Shown piece by piece: positions 1 to 11,499 of a stretch of DNA of 64,000 nt. A program made the translations under genes and the position numbers. Source of the DNA: Lindgomyces ingoldianus (taxonomy: Eukaryota; Ascomycota; Dothideomycetes; Pleosporales; Lindgomycetaceae); NCBI RefSeq assembly GCF_010093535.1, contig NW_022985174.1:941564-1005563 (forward strand). The letters are read 5' to 3'. Position 1 is the stretch's first letter. Each line of letters starts with the position of its first letter. The notes below the pieces were generated by a model. It did no database searches, had not been told where the DNA came from, and saw only the letters and a list, made by a program, of their open reading frames with translations.

Positions 1-1430
1 AAATAGCAAGCTGTATTACTATAACTAACTTATAATTCCTAATTCTAACAAACTAAGAATTAAACTACTCTAAATTGTACACAACTCGCCTGTTAGAGGA
101 CACCTAGGCAGAGGAAAGACTCTTGACCTACTACAGAGAGAGTACTACTAGCCCTGCATGTTCCATACTGTACGCTAATACGTATTATGTTGCTATACTT
201 GCTGTAAAGTAAAGGCCTCTTAAGAAAGGTATAATAGCCTGCTTAAACTGCTCCTAATCCCTAAACAAGCTTAGAAAGACATATTAATTAATTTTATTAT
301 AAACCTACCCCTATCTAAAGGGTATATAAATATTATAGTAGTTGTTAATTGCTTAACTAAGTATTAACACCTAATACTATGTTCCTCCATAACTGCCCCT
401 AATATAGCCTAGTTATTCTACTAATACGTATAGGTTTACTATAGCCTGCCTAACACAATTATATTAGACAGAGGTACACAGTTTGTCTTAGCTTTCTAGG
501 ACAAACTCTGTAAATAGCTCTAAATTGTCCCCTATCTATCTACAGCTTTTTACCTAGAGACTGACAGCTAGACTAAGAACGCAAATGCTGTAATAGAATA
601 AGTCCTACAAGCGTACACAAACTACTAGTAGGACAACTAGGTAAAATAGTTAGCTACAGCACAGTTTAAAGCTAATAACATAACATCTAAATTAACGCAA
701 GTATCCCTGTTCTTAGCAAACTACAGATACTACCCCTAAATAAGATTTAAACTACCTTTAAATACCCCCTAACTAACTTATTAATCTGTATAAGTAACAA
801 ATGTAAACAGACTTATTAATAAGATCTAAAATATATCTAAATATGTTTATAAAAAGCTTACATAGGCTTAAGCTCTTTAACAAGAGTACATAAACTAATT
901 CTAAACCCCCGCCCCTGCGTATGCAGCTGGCGAGAAGGTCTAGCTAGATGCTAGAAATATCTAAATAAACTAATAATTAAAGAAACTTAATTAAAAGAAC
1001 CTTAGCCCCTTTACAGTGGCTTATATAGTCTTATCGCACGCTTACTAATTGATCTTACCTGACAGCATGAAGATACACCCTGTGTTCCACGTATTATTGC
1101 TGCGCCGAGCAGCCCCTGAATCCAACTATCTACCTAGACAGCTAAACCTGCCACCTAAACCTGTTATTATAAACAACAAACTAGAATATGTTGTAGAAGA
1201 CGTTAAACAGATCTAGTTTAATAAGAAGAAACGTACTTACAAATACTTTATAAAATAGACTAGATACAACAAACTGTTGTAGGAACCTGCAGAAGCCCTG
1301 CAAGAGAACTCTGCAGTAACCTAATTCCACGCCTAATACCTATCTAAACTAAACCTGTACCCCAACAAAGACAACCTAATGCCAGAACTACTAATGTAAA
1401 GGATTCCCTTCCTAATAAGAGGGGGGGTAC
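1..1430 (+). pseudogene. A1 integrase and chromodomain, RIP-degraded
   Basis: Conceptual translation gives the C-terminal part of a Ty3/gypsy Pol. A zinc-binding segment at about 90-220 (HLGRGKTLDLLQ) is followed by the integrase core. The first catalytic Asp is read as Asn at 290-292 (context LINFIINLPL), while the second is kept in ILDRGTQF (about 460-483). SMKIHPVFHVLLL near 1065-1105 is the linker typical of chromoviruses. A chromodomain follows at about 1185-1300 (KYFIK, then a stop where Trp is expected). Stops are mostly at expected Trp and Gln codons, as RIP produces. The integrase should be non-functional. The family call is firm; domain edges are approximate. Confidence 0.87.
1419..1430 (+). 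other. Polypurine tract of element A1
   Basis: A run of purines (AGAGGGGGGG) sits immediately before the LTR start and would prime plus-strand DNA synthesis. The same tract occurs before the LTR at 2711 and, reversed, after the LTR at 28420. Confidence 0.7.
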
Positions 1431-1748
1431 TGTCACAGTATCCTCCCTAGATCCCAGACATAACTGTATTAGACGCGTACTAGAGTATTATTAGTGCACG
1501 TCTAACATAAACATAACACAACACAGACATAAACTTAAGCACAAACTGCCTTAACACTAACTAAACCTAAAACAGGCTTAATTTATACCTAAAGCACTTA
1601 GACTTCTAAGCTAAGTATTTAATTGCTAATTTTCTTCTAAACTTTCCTGTTCCTCACACAACGTCTTATACCTACTATGATACCTCACGTAGTAATTGAA
1701 CTAGACCTCCGCGAAGCTCTATAACCTTACTCGTGCATAATCGTGACA
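1431..1748 (+). repeat. A-family LTR (3' LTR of A1)
   Basis: 318 bp, starting TGTCACAGTATCC and ending TCGTGACA, so the ends are short inverted repeats. Five further copies of the same length in the window fix the borders: 2711-3028, 28103-28420 (reversed), 46277-46594, 57263-57580. Confidence 0.9.
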
Positions 1749-3028
1749 CAGAGGTACATAGTTTGTCTTAGCCTTCTAGAATAAACTCTATAAATAGCTT
1801 TAAATTATCCTCTATCTATCTACAGCTTTTTACCTAAAGACTAACAGCTAGACTAAGAATGTAAACACTATAATAGAATAAGTCCTATAAGTGTACATAA
1901 ACTACTAGTAGGACAACTAGGTAAAATAGTTAGCTATAGCATAGTTTAAAGCTAATAACATAACATCTAAATTAATATAAGTATCTCTATTTTTAGCAAA
2001 CTATAAATACTACCTTTAAATAAAATTTAAACTACTTTTAAATACCCCTTAACTAACTTATTAATTTATAAAAGTAATAAATGTAAATAGACTTATTAAT
2101 AAAATTTAAAATATATCTAAATATGTTTATAAAAAGCTTACATAGGCTTAAGCTTTTTAACAAGAGTATATAAACTAATTCTAAACTTCTGCCCCTATGT
2201 ATGCAGCTAGCAAGAAGGTCTAGCTAGACACTAGAAATATTTAAATAAACTAATAATTAAAAAAACTTAATTAAAAGAACCTTAGCCTTTTTATAGTAGC
2301 CTTTATAGTCTTATTATATGCTTACTAATTAATCCTACCTAATAGCATAAAGATACACCCTGTGTTCTATGTATTATTGCTATGCTAAGCAGCCTCTAAA
2401 TCTAACTATCTACTTAGACAGCTAAACCTGCTACCTAAACTTATTATTATAAATAATAAACTAAAATATGTTATAAAAAACATTAAATAAATTTAGTTTA
2501 ATAAAAAAAAACATATCTATAAATACTTTATAAAATAAACTAGATACAACAAACTATTATAGAAACCTATAAAAGCCTTATAAAAGAACTCTGCAGTAAC
2601 CTAATTCTACGCCTAATACCTATCTAAACTAAACTTGTACTCTAATAAAGACAACCTAATGCTAGAACTACTAATGTAAAGGATTCCTTTCCTAATAAGA
2701 GGGGGGGTACTGTTACAGTATCCTCCCTAGATCCTAGACATAACTGTATTAGACGTGTACTAGAGTATTATTAGTGCACATCTAATATAAATATAACATA
2801 ACATAGATATAAACTTAAGCATAAACTGCCTTAACACTAACTAAACTTAGAACAGGCTTAATTTATACCTAAAGTGCTTTAACTTTTAAGCTAAGTATTT
2901 AATTACTAATTTTTTTCTAAACCTTTCTGTTCCTCACACAACGTCTTGTACCTACTATAATACCTCACGTAGTAATTAAACTAGACCTCTGTGAAGCTCT
3001 ATAACTTTACTCGTGCACAATCGTGACA
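1749..3028 (+). mobile_element. Tandem duplicate of A integrase 3' part plus LTR (A2)
   Basis: Directly after the first LTR the sequence jumps back into the integrase at the point equivalent to about 471 (CAGAGGTACA) and repeats the integrase end, chromodomain, polypurine tract and a second LTR. The repeat unit is about 1.28 kb, in tandem with 471-1748. It is not a normal element structure; it looks like unequal exchange or end-joining of two A copies with very short homology (GACA/CAGAGG) at the junction. This second unit carries many additional C-to-T changes compared with the first. It contains no intact reading frame. Confidence 0.82.
2711..3028 (+). repeat. A-family LTR (end of the tandem unit)
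   Basis: 318 bp, starting TGTTACAGTATCC and ending TCGTGACA. It abuts element D1 sequence at 3029, so the A copy appears to be inserted into D1; the other flank, and thus the full target duplication, is outside the window. Confidence 0.88.
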
Positions 3029-4003
3029 ATTATTTATAAATAATTTATTAGTAAAGATAAACAACTTTATATAAAAAAGATTAAGTAGTATATATAATAA
3101 TTTTTAATTCTAGTTATTAATTTACTATTAAATTTATATATTTAATGCTTTAATATTATTATATAATAGTAACATAACTTAAGTAGTAGTAGACAGGTTA
3201 AATGCTGCCTTAAGTTAACATATAGACGTAATATAGACACCTTGTGCGCGCTGTTTAATGTACTTCTGCGCAGCGTCCTCTGTGTTTAGGTCTACTATAT
3301 AGAGGTTCTTAGCTTGTCTTTTCTAAGTTAATAAAATTATAGTTTTGTTTTATATAAGCTAAATCTTTTTTTATTAAATTTTATAGGCTGTTTATATAAT
3401 AATATTATCTTAAGTTTTATATAAAACTTAGCCTTCTGCAGCTTTTTTCTTCTTTATGTTACACAAAATTAGTTATAATAATACTAAAAGTGTTATTTAT
3501 TTATAGCCCTGTAACTCTAAACATTTTTATGCCTTTATATATAATTAATAAGCATAGATTATATAAGAAGGTTTCTATGCAAAGTTTATTCTTATAGTAG
3601 TTGTAGTATATCTTAAACTAATACACGCTAGATTCTGCTGCGCTATATAGTAGTTATACAACTTTAAATATTATGCGTAGAGGAAAGCTTTTCTAAAGTT
3701 CTTTTAGTAGTTATGTAAATAATGTTTATGTAAGTTTATCTATTAACTATATGTATACTTAAGTAATATTATGTAGCTTATAGTGTATACTATATAAAGC
3801 TATTAGTAATAAGCTAATAGCTAGAATTAACCTCTAACTTATTTTCTAAATTATAAAGAACTATGTAAGGATTTTCTTTTTTTTTTATTAAAATGTTTTA
3901 TAAATACTAGTCTTAATTTTTTATATAGCTATGTTAATTTCTCTTTAACTTTATATATAAGATAAAGGTTAAAGATTTATCTCTTATAAACTAATAAATT
4001 ATA

Positions 4004-4046
4004 ACGTACCTAACAGGTTGGCCGGCCACACAGGTTGGCCGGCCAC
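4004..4046 (+). repeat. Left terminal inverted repeat of F with 17-bp direct duplication
   Basis: A 26-bp terminal repeat beginning ACGTACCTAACAGG is followed immediately by a second copy of its last 17 bp, containing GGCCGGCC. Only one copy exists at the right end (5093-5118). Confidence 0.9.
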
Positions 4047-4149
4047 TTTTGCCAAGCCCCCACTAAAACCACCCTATTCTCTCGCAAAACAGCCCACTTT
4101 AGCCCTGTATAGAGTAATACAACACAAGATATTATTTAAAGTCTACTTC

Positions 4150-5060
4150 TACTACTTACTTACACGTACGCAAGTTATGCCTAGTCTAATTGCACTGCCT
4201 ACATTGCCTTTAACTTAGCTTACCTTTTTTAGCGCACACCTGCGTCTTTAGCTTCTTCCTATTACTACGCGCTCTAAACTCCTTTAGAGCAGTTAGACAA
4301 GCCCTATTCTTAACTATTAAGGTCTCTTCTGCCTAAATCTACTTCCTTTTATGTAATCTATGTTGTGTAGTAGCCTTATTTACTGCTTAAAGCTTTATAA
4401 TCTTATAGCCTACTTTGTTGTGTTAATGCCCTAGATAACTGTTATCTACTCTTTATTACCTTACTATATTACCTTTAGCTGTCCTTGTCTCTCTAAAGCT
4501 ATAACAACTACTCTAGTTAATATCTAGCCTATTATAAAGCTTAACTTGTTAAAGTTATACCTGTCTTTATCCTAGATACTGTACTTAGCTTTTATGTTAG
4601 CTACTAGGTAAAACTAGCCCTAGATAACCTCTAGATCCTTATAAAGCGCTCTTTTATAATTATACTTATAATTAAACTTTATTATGAACTTAAGGCAGTG
4701 CTTAACCTACATACTAGTCTAGTTTTAGCTAACCTAGCCTAGATTGCGCTCTGTAGGCAAGGAATTAGCTATATTAGCTACAGCTGTGAGCCTAGAAGGA
4801 AATCTGCGCGTTATAAGCTTAAGTATGTACTTAATAACTACCTTTTTTTTAAGCTTAGTTAGATTCCTTAATTTAGGCTAGCATTCTACTTGTAAAGGCT
4901 GTCTAGCGCGTTAATTGCTTAGTGTTGTGTAAGAGACATTATAGATAGCTGCAGCGCATTATAAGAAGAGTTTTAAGTCTTATTTAAAAGCCTAAAAAGC
5001 AAGCTGTATCTAACGTTCTTTAGAAGATTTAATCTAGTGTTGTTGTTAAAGCATTATGTA
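4150..5060 (-). pseudogene. pogo/Fot1 transposase remnant with core deletion
   Basis: Reading the minus strand from about 5060 leftwards, one sees the CENP-B-type DNA-binding part: a segment equivalent to RGFPPRLTAVANIANSL (about 4770-4850), then the GxNW...F region, and NFDEAGF read as FNKLSF at about 4527-4561, where the first catalytic Asp is Asn. After the TVIGAIN-like segment (about 4400-4450) the frame passes almost directly into a Lys/Arg/Gln-rich tail (about 4200-4380) typical of the C-terminus. The region with the second and third catalytic Asp is absent. Fot1-type transposases are usually about 500-550 residues; this remnant would be roughly 300. Confidence 0.8.
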
Positions 5061-5092
5061 GATAGGTAGAGTTTAGTGGGGGCTTAGCAAAA

Positions 5093-5118
5093 GTGGCCGG
5101 CCAACCTGTTAGGTACGT
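5093..5118 (-). repeat. Right terminal inverted repeat of F
   Basis: Perfect reverse complement of 4004-4029, followed by the TA target dinucleotide at 5119-5120. Confidence 0.92.
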
Positions 5119-8100
5119 TATAGAAGTACTTTAAATGTGCTGCTTATAATTAGACTTTTTATTTTTATATAGTCTAATTCTTTAAATAGTTTTTTAAGTG
5201 TTATAATTATACTGTCTATATAGAGCTTAATTACTAAAGCGTAGTTATTCTTTTTCTTCTAAGTTAAAAACATTATGTTTTATATAAGATTTTTATGTAG
5301 TCTTCTATAGCCTTTTTTAGCTAGTTATAGTTCTAGTTTGTATAATAAATTTAATACTACTTAAGAGGCTGTTTTATGCAGTTTATTAATTAAAGTTAGT
5401 TACTTATGTAGACAACCTCTTTTTTATGCTTATAAAGGATCTCTTTGTACTAGGGCTAGTTTATCTAGATCTAGCAGTTTTTATACAGGTTTATCTTTAT
5501 CTTTTATATAATAATATAGCATAACTTATGTGTAGTAAAGTCTTACTAGACTATTTTTTATCTTAATAATAATGTCTAGGGCCTTAATTCTCTTTACTAT
5601 GTGTAGTTTTATTTATCCCTTTTTTTCTTACTATGTCTTTACCTTAGAACTAAGTAGGAGATTTAGGACTTTATATAATGTTAGGCTATTTTAAGTGTTA
5701 ATTATATAATTAATATTAACTTTTACTCTTTTACTTTAAAGCATCCTTATTGCCTTTTATACAGCGTTAGCCTGCGTAGTAATGTTAGAGGATAGTGCAG
5801 AATCTATGTTAATTCTTAGGTACATTTTAAATATAAGTAATATAGGTATAAAACTATTTAGTCCTACTATATTATTTAGGGCTTTAATAGCTATCTATAA
5901 TACTAATTTATTATTTATATAATTATCTAATTCTGCACAGAGGATGTTGTATGCACGTTGCAGTAGTGCGTGTGCGCGCTTAATCTTCCCTATAGCCTAA
6001 TAGGCTTTTACTAGCATTTATTAACACATTACTTCTATAATTTTTACGTAATTTTAGAAATCTTTAGATGCAAAGTTTATACTAAAGTTATGTACAATGT
6101 AATTAGGTAAGCCCTAATATGTGTTAATCTAATACTTACAGAGCGCGTTCTAGGTATCTTGTGTAGACATTAATTTTAAGAAGGTTGCTGCTTAGAATAA
6201 TATATCTATGTTAATTATATGTAGTATATCTTAGTTACTAATTTATACAACATTAATTACTATTTTATAATTAAAGTATAAATTATTTTTAATTATAAAC
6301 TTAAATCTTTATAGTGCTAGGTTATATAGCTAATATATGTAGTAGAACTTCTTAATCTTTTTAAGTATAAAAAGATTAGTGTTGTGTCTAGCGTTCTTAA
6401 GCATTATGTAAAGCTGTTCTATATAGAGATAGCTAAACCTTTTATGTAGTTATTAGAGTTTGCGTTCTGTAAAAAAAGACATTAATTTTTTATATATATA
6501 TTAAAAAATAGGTAACTTTATTTATGTATAACTAAAACTTTAATTCTATTACTTTATATAATTACATTTTATATGTTGTTAAAGTATACATTTATCTAGT
6601 CTATGTTAGTAAGAGATAGTAAGAAGGGTGTTAGCGTATCTAGTATGTAATATGTAACACTACTAACTAGATTAGTAATTTATATAGTACTAATTAATTC
6701 TATTAATTTTTATTTTTTAAAGCTAATACTCTTTTTATTTAGTGTCTAGTCTACTTTTATATAAGGGAATTTTTATAGGTATACTTTAAGTTATAACTTT
6801 TCTACAGTAAAAATTCTTATAGCACTAGTATCCTATAGTTTACCTTAGTATACTGTATAATATTAATCCTTAAGAATAAACTATTCTGCGTATTCTTTAG
6901 GTTCTAGGCTGTATATGTCCTCTGCTGTTGCACAGTAGAGAAATGTAGTAAAGGTAAAGTAGTTAACAATCTTCTTACTTTTCTTTTTATTTAAGTTATT
7001 ATTATATAACTTTTTTTTCTTCTACTTTAGTTTACCTTTAAATTTTTAAATGTATGTGTTTACTTTCTTATGTGTTAAGGTCTTATTATAGAATTCTTTA
7101 TATAAAGAGATGTACTAGCGTTTTATATAAAATTAATTTATATAAAGATAATTTATTAACTAATATTTTTTCTTATAGCAGATAAAGCATTACTTTAATT
7201 ATATAAAAAAGTGTAATTTAAATAATTCTTTATATCTTTTTAAACTTCTTTTATGTTATTAAAAGCTAATTATATAAGAGAAGTTATATCTTTTATTAGT
7301 GTAGTACATGTTTTCTAGTTTATTTAGAAATGTGTTATTCTACTAATTAATTATAACTTAAAGTGCTAAATAAAGGTTACTGTATAGTGCCTTATATGTA
7401 GGCTTAATTAAGAATATTGCTTATTTAAGTTTAAGTTATCCTTAGCATGCTTATATAATAGTAGTGTAAAGCAGTATTTTACTTTAGAATTATAGACTAA
7501 AAGCTTTCTATATAAAAGTAAGTTTATTAATTATAGCTTTAAGAGCTTTATATAAAGTTTTTATAAAGTTTTTTTACTTAATTTATATAAAGCTTATTAT
7601 TATTTAATTTATCTAATACTAGTTATAATTTATGTTAGTATTAAAGTAATTGCTAAGCTGTTTGTACAGGACTCTCTATATCTTCCTAAGGCTAATATTG
7701 TGAAGGTAGAACATGTGTGCACAGCTTTTAAAGATATTAAAGAAAATGCTTACATATAAGGCCTTATAAATAGTAAGGTGTTAGCAAAGCTTAATAAATA
7801 CTATAGCCTTATTAGCTAGAATATTATATAGTTGCCTTATATAGTTATTTTTTTTCTTTATGCTTTTTAGAATTATACAACCTTCTTAGGCGTAAGGTTC
7901 TCTGCTGTAATATCTTATGTAAGTAGAAGTTAGTATAGATTATATAGTAATTAAATTATATATAGTAGGTATAAGCTTTAGAGAATCTTATGCAGAGCTG
8001 TAGCTACAGGAATATGTAGCTGCCTAGTTGTGCTCTTATACAGTAAGATATTACAAGGTAGTTGTACTAATTGCAGAGAAAGTATTAGGTCTGTAGGTAA

Positions 8101-8926
8101 TTTATACAGAAACATCCTCTGTTATGTTAGAACTAACGCTAGTAGTAATAGTTTAGTATAATAGTCTAATAAAATAGTAAAAGTGTGTTCTTTTTTTATA
8201 AGTTTATATAGTGTTATAGCCTTTATTTTATCCTTCTTAAAACTAATGCTCTTATTCTATAAGGTAGTAATTAGTTTTTATAAAAATAGTTAGCTAAGAT
8301 CTTTAAAGTGTATAAGCTTTTATTTTATAAAGTTGTCTTAAAAGTTCTTAAGTGTATGTATGTCTGTTGCGCTTAACATGCAGAGTTCTATAATTAAGTT
8401 AGCTGTGTATAAATTAAGCTTCTTTTTAAGTGTGTTATTTAATAGTTTAATCTTATTTACTTAATTTTTAATGTTTATCTACTTTACTATGGTCTTTGCT
8501 AAGATGCTTATAAAAGGTATGTATTAGTTATACGTTAATACGTTATGTTAGCTAGTTATAAATAGAGCTAGCGTTGCTTGTTGCTCTATAGTAGTTAATT
8601 ATGCGTTATTACGCGCTGTCTTACTTCTTGTTGTACGCTGCCTCTAAACAGCCTTATGCAAAAAGATAAAACAGACCTTCTAGCGTTAAATAAGCACTAC
8701 TATTTATATAATACCTCTAAATAGTATTGTATAGACAGGTTTCCTGCTTTTTATTAAGTAACTAAATAAAGATTTATAGCTACTTGCATATAAATTAGAC
8801 TCTATCTTTACTTTTACTAATTTATAGTTAAATTAGTAAGAGAAAGGATTTCTTTTGTACATAATTTTTTAAATAGAAAGGTATAAGAAAAGCTTTCTGT
8901 CTTACAGTATTTAAACTACTAATTAG

Positions 8927-9123
8927 TGTTAAATAGACTCTATGCTAGCTATGCAAAGCAAAGAGGTTTGCACAGTGTACACATCGCGCNNNNNNNNNNG
9001 TTGATTCTTGTTTTTCTAAGTCTGTGCGAAGGAAAGGGTATGTATCTGTCTGTGCGTACAACCGTGACACAAGACTATGTCACGTGACGCCCAACCGCGT
9101 ATCTAAATACTGCTATTCAGACA
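8927..9123 (-). repeat. 5' LTR of D1, containing an assembly gap
   Basis: On the minus strand it ends ...GAGTCTATTTAACA, matching the end of the D2 LTR (56002-56268), and starts TGTCTGAATAGC, matching the TGTCTG start of that family. The piece 9000-9090 aligns only loosely with the LTR upstream half (shared TTGT-TTTC, GGAAA-GGG, ATCT and TGTCAC-TGAC blocks), so it may be a diverged subfamily. The 10 N at 8990-8999 interrupt it, so the true length is unknown. Confidence 0.62.
8990..8999. other. Assembly gap (10 N)
   Basis: Ten undetermined bases inside the D1 LTR. A fixed-length run like this often marks a scaffold join of unknown size. Confidence 0.98.
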
Positions 9124-10250
9124 ATAAGGCCTATAGATACTTATAACTAATTAAAGCGCTAAAGTTACTATAGATAATAATTATAATAGACTTTATTACA
9201 GGATTGCCCCTATCTAAGGAACTAGGAACAGAAAGGATGTGTGACATAATTACAGTAGCCTTAAATAAAACTACTAAGTATCTACATACCTAGCCCTTAA
9301 AAAAAACAATAACAGCTAAAGAATTTATTTATAAATTAAAACAAAACATAATATTAGTACATAAATGCTTTAAGATTATTATCTTTAATTAAGATAAGCT
9401 ATTTACTAGTAGCTTCTAGAAAGTAGTAATGTAGCACCTTAGTATAACACATAAACTGTTAATAGCCTACTATCCGCAAATAGACAGCTAAACTAAAAAG
9501 GTAAATGCAAAAGTAGAAAAATACCTAAGGAAATACATCTCCTACACCTAGTATAATTAGGCAGAATAGCTTTTTATAGCATAACTAGCTATTAACAACA
9601 TTAAGTTAGCTATAATAAAGAAAACACTATATAAAGCTAATTTTAGATATAACTTTTACTTTACACTATAAAAAAACTAACTTATAAACTTATAGAAATT
9701 AATTAACTAGCTAACAGATCTATAACATATACATAAAAGGTTAGCTGTAGAAGCTAGATCTAGCAGAGAGATAATAGAAAAATACGCAAATAAATTATAA
9801 TAGCTAGGACTAGAAATCTATCTAAAAGACTATGTATACCTTAATATTAAAAACCTTAAAATACCTAGACTATTAAGGAAGCTAGCAAAAAAAAGAATAA
9901 GACTATATAAAGTCCTCTAAACCTAACAGAATAATTGCAAACTTAGGCTTTCTCTACATATAAGAATACACCTATAGTTTTATATCTCTAGACTAGAAAA
10001 AGCACCTAAAGAAATTCCCTTATCTATATAAGAATAAAAGAATAAAGAAATAGAGTATAAAGTTAAGCGCATTATTAGTAATTAAAAAAACTAAAAGAAA
10101 TTTTTAGTAAAATAGAAAAAGTAGCCTACTAGTAAAAACATATAAAAACTAGCTAAGAATTTGCAGAACACGCAGCTATTAGTACAAGAGTACCTTTAAG
10201 CTTGTCTAAAAAAAACTAGCTAAGCAATAAGGCACCTATATTAAAAGAAA
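9124..10250 (+). pseudogene. B1 integrase core and chromodomain, RIP-degraded
   Basis: Conceptual translation reads IIDFITGLPLSKELGTERMC (about 9175-9235), a canonical gypsy integrase start with the first catalytic Asp retained, then LKKTITAKEFIYKL. Next comes a segment equivalent to DKLFTSSFWKVVMQHL, then YYPQTDSQTEKVNAK. The IHPVFHISRLEKAP equivalent is near 9965-10010 and a chromodomain follows at about 10050-10190 (EYKVKRI...KFLVK then a stop at the expected Trp). Stops are concentrated at Trp and Gln codons. Cut at 9124 by D1. The non-coding-looking 3' stretch after the chromodomain is shared with B2. Confidence 0.84.
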
Positions 10251-10897
10251 TAGCTATGTTATTACTAGATAGCAGTAGCCTTTAGAGACAAGTCCTAGCT
10301 AATAAGAGTTGTAGAGAGAAATAACTCTTTACTTTAGCCTTAAAAGCTTTTATCTTATTTAAAGAGAAAAGGTCTCTCTTTAAGTATTTTGCACACTAAG
10401 CCTCTAATAAATCTAATAACTTTTAGATATAATCTTATTTAGAACACTTCTTAGCCTTTGCCTCTAAAGTCTTCTAAACCTAACATAACATCTTGTTATT
10501 AAGCTCTTACTTATAAACTTTTGTAGTAAACACTTTTTAAAAAAGTGTCTCTCTTTTCTTCTTTAGCTAATCTTACGCAGCATTAAAAATAAAGGTGTTG
10601 CACTTACTGTACTTTTTTACACACTTAACACATTTATCTAAGGATAAAGTTAACATATAAGATAACTTTAAAAATTAGTAAGCACTATAGAGCCTTATCT
10701 TTATCTAGTAAAAAAGATTAAAATAAAGGGTAACATAAGAATAATAAAACAAGTAGGACTAATAAGCTATTTAGTTTAAAAAGAATAAATGTTAAGAATG
10801 CCTTTTAGCAGGTAAGCGCCTACTTTATAAATAAACTTTTACTAACACAGTTGTGTAAGCAGAGCAGCAAGGACGCTGCTAGGAAGAAGGGGCAGCG
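10250..10897 (+). other. B1 3' untranslated stretch and polypurine tract
   Basis: About 650 bp between chromodomain and LTR. The same sequence is found reversed at 33582-34250 in B2. I see no protein signature. The last 20 bases before the LTR are purine-rich and serve as polypurine tract. Confidence 0.6.
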
Positions 10898-11220
10898 TGT
10901 TACAGTCTATAGTTAGACTAGCGTAACTCCACCAGCAGTGCTCCACAATCTAGCTGGATTGGGACAGGGCTTGCTTATGGACTAGTTAGAGGACACAGAG
11001 GCAGCAGAGCTGCCTGCGATAACAGAGGAGTGTGTTGTCTAATAGGGGGACAGGCTACAAATTAACAGGAGCTTAAGGGAGCTCTAGGAGCTTGCCTTAG
11101 CAGACTACTATAAGCTCCCTTTGCTCCCCTTAGCGCCCCTAGCACATGTATATAGTTCCTACATTAAACAACCTTTAAGAGGCGTGTTTAACGTTTAGTT
11201 TATTTTTTATATAGACTAAG
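10898..11220 (+). repeat. B-family LTR, first part (3' LTR of B1)
   Basis: Starts TGTTACAGTCTATAG and corresponds to the reverse complement of the right half of the B2 LTR (33581 backwards). It ends in CTAAG, the target duplication of the inserted C1. Confidence 0.88.
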
Positions 11221-11495
11221 TGTGATGACAAGCACTGTCTCTACTACTGTATAGAGCTAGGGAAGCAAGGCAGAGTAGGTCGGCTCTATTTCAGCTACAC
11301 TAAGATAGAGAGGAGAAAGGGAGCTTTAAGGGCAGCTCTGCAGAAAAAGTGCTTACAGCGCTAAAGCGCTAGCAAGAACACTAGCGCTAAGTAAACTAAT
11401 AGCGTTACGCTAGTTGCACCCTCTATATCCTAATTAGCTGCACAGGCAGCTTGTTATGTAACGCGCGACAGAGCTCTCTGCGTAGGACTGTTACA
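11221..11495 (-). repeat. C-family LTR, 3' LTR of C1
   Basis: 275 bp, plus-strand ends TGTGATGACAAGC and GGACTGTTACA. The end next to the internal region carries a purine tract on the coding strand, making this the 3' LTR. Confidence 0.9.
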
Positions 11496-11499
11496 TCAC

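Larger units (their letters stand above)
1..1748 (+). mobile_element. Ty3/gypsy retrotransposon A1, 3' part (integrase, chromodomain, 3' LTR)
   Basis: This is the 3' end of a gypsy-type element on the plus strand, starting upstream of the window. Order seen: integrase zinc-finger region, integrase core, chromodomain, a G-rich polypurine tract (1419-1429), then a 318-bp LTR. The same internal sequence recurs at 1749-2710, at 56269-57262, and reversed beyond 28421. The plus strand keeps many C residues but has lost G in TpG contexts, so RIP looks strand-biased here. The insertion probably lies within element D1, whose sequence resumes at 3029. Confidence 0.88.
4004..5118 (-). mobile_element. 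pogo/Fot1-type DNA transposon F, internally deleted
   Basis: A 1115-bp unit bounded by perfect 26-bp terminal inverted repeats (4004-4029 and 5093-5118) with TA on both sides (4002-4003, 5119-5120), the usual target of the Tc1/mariner/pogo superfamily. The left end has the last 17 bp of the repeat duplicated (4030-4046). Removing it restores continuity with element D2 near 54600, so the insertion is clean. The minus strand encodes a broken pogo/Fot1 transposase lacking most of the catalytic core. The repeats contain GGCCGGCC and are un-RIPed, while the interior is RIPed. It is non-autonomous. Confidence 0.88.
3029..8926 (-). pseudogene. D1 gag-pol, RIP-degraded copia polyprotein
   Basis: The minus strand carries the counterpart of the D2 polyprotein. 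The gag-like part lies roughly 7000-8900, integrase about 5900-6650, and reverse transcriptase from about 5400 down to 3029 with the pogo insertion inside it. Identification rests on D2, where copia integrase C-terminal and reverse transcriptase signatures can be read. Stops occur every few codons. No reading frame above 60 codons survives over nearly 6 kb. The part between the D2 equivalents 55130 and 56001 (RNase H end) is missing here, lying beyond the A insertion. Confidence 0.72.
3029..9123 (-). mobile_element. Ty1/copia retrotransposon D1 (5' LTR to mid-pol), interrupted by pogo
   Basis: Most of 3029-8926 is the reverse complement of D2 (50935-55130), aligning along its length, with the pogo element 4004-5118 missing from D2. 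Read on the minus strand it starts with a 5' LTR (8927-9123), then gag, integrase and reverse transcriptase, and is cut at 3029 by the A insertion. At the right border the LTR ends in CAGACA and B1 integrase begins at once, so D1 sits inside B1 (candidate target duplication ATAAG at 9124-9128). The coding sequence is destroyed by RIP throughout. Confidence 0.8.

Noticed and set aside
4018..4218. 66-codon frame at the left end of pogo
   Set aside because: Starts in the duplicated terminal repeat and runs antisense to the transposase tail.
3029..8926. D as a virus-like or LINE element
   Set aside because: The D2 copy shows copia-type integrase before reverse transcriptase and has LTRs, so it is Ty1/copia.
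9124..9128. B1 as a degraded, independently 5'-truncated copy
   Set aside because: The cut coincides exactly with a D LTR end, so nested insertion is the simpler explanation.
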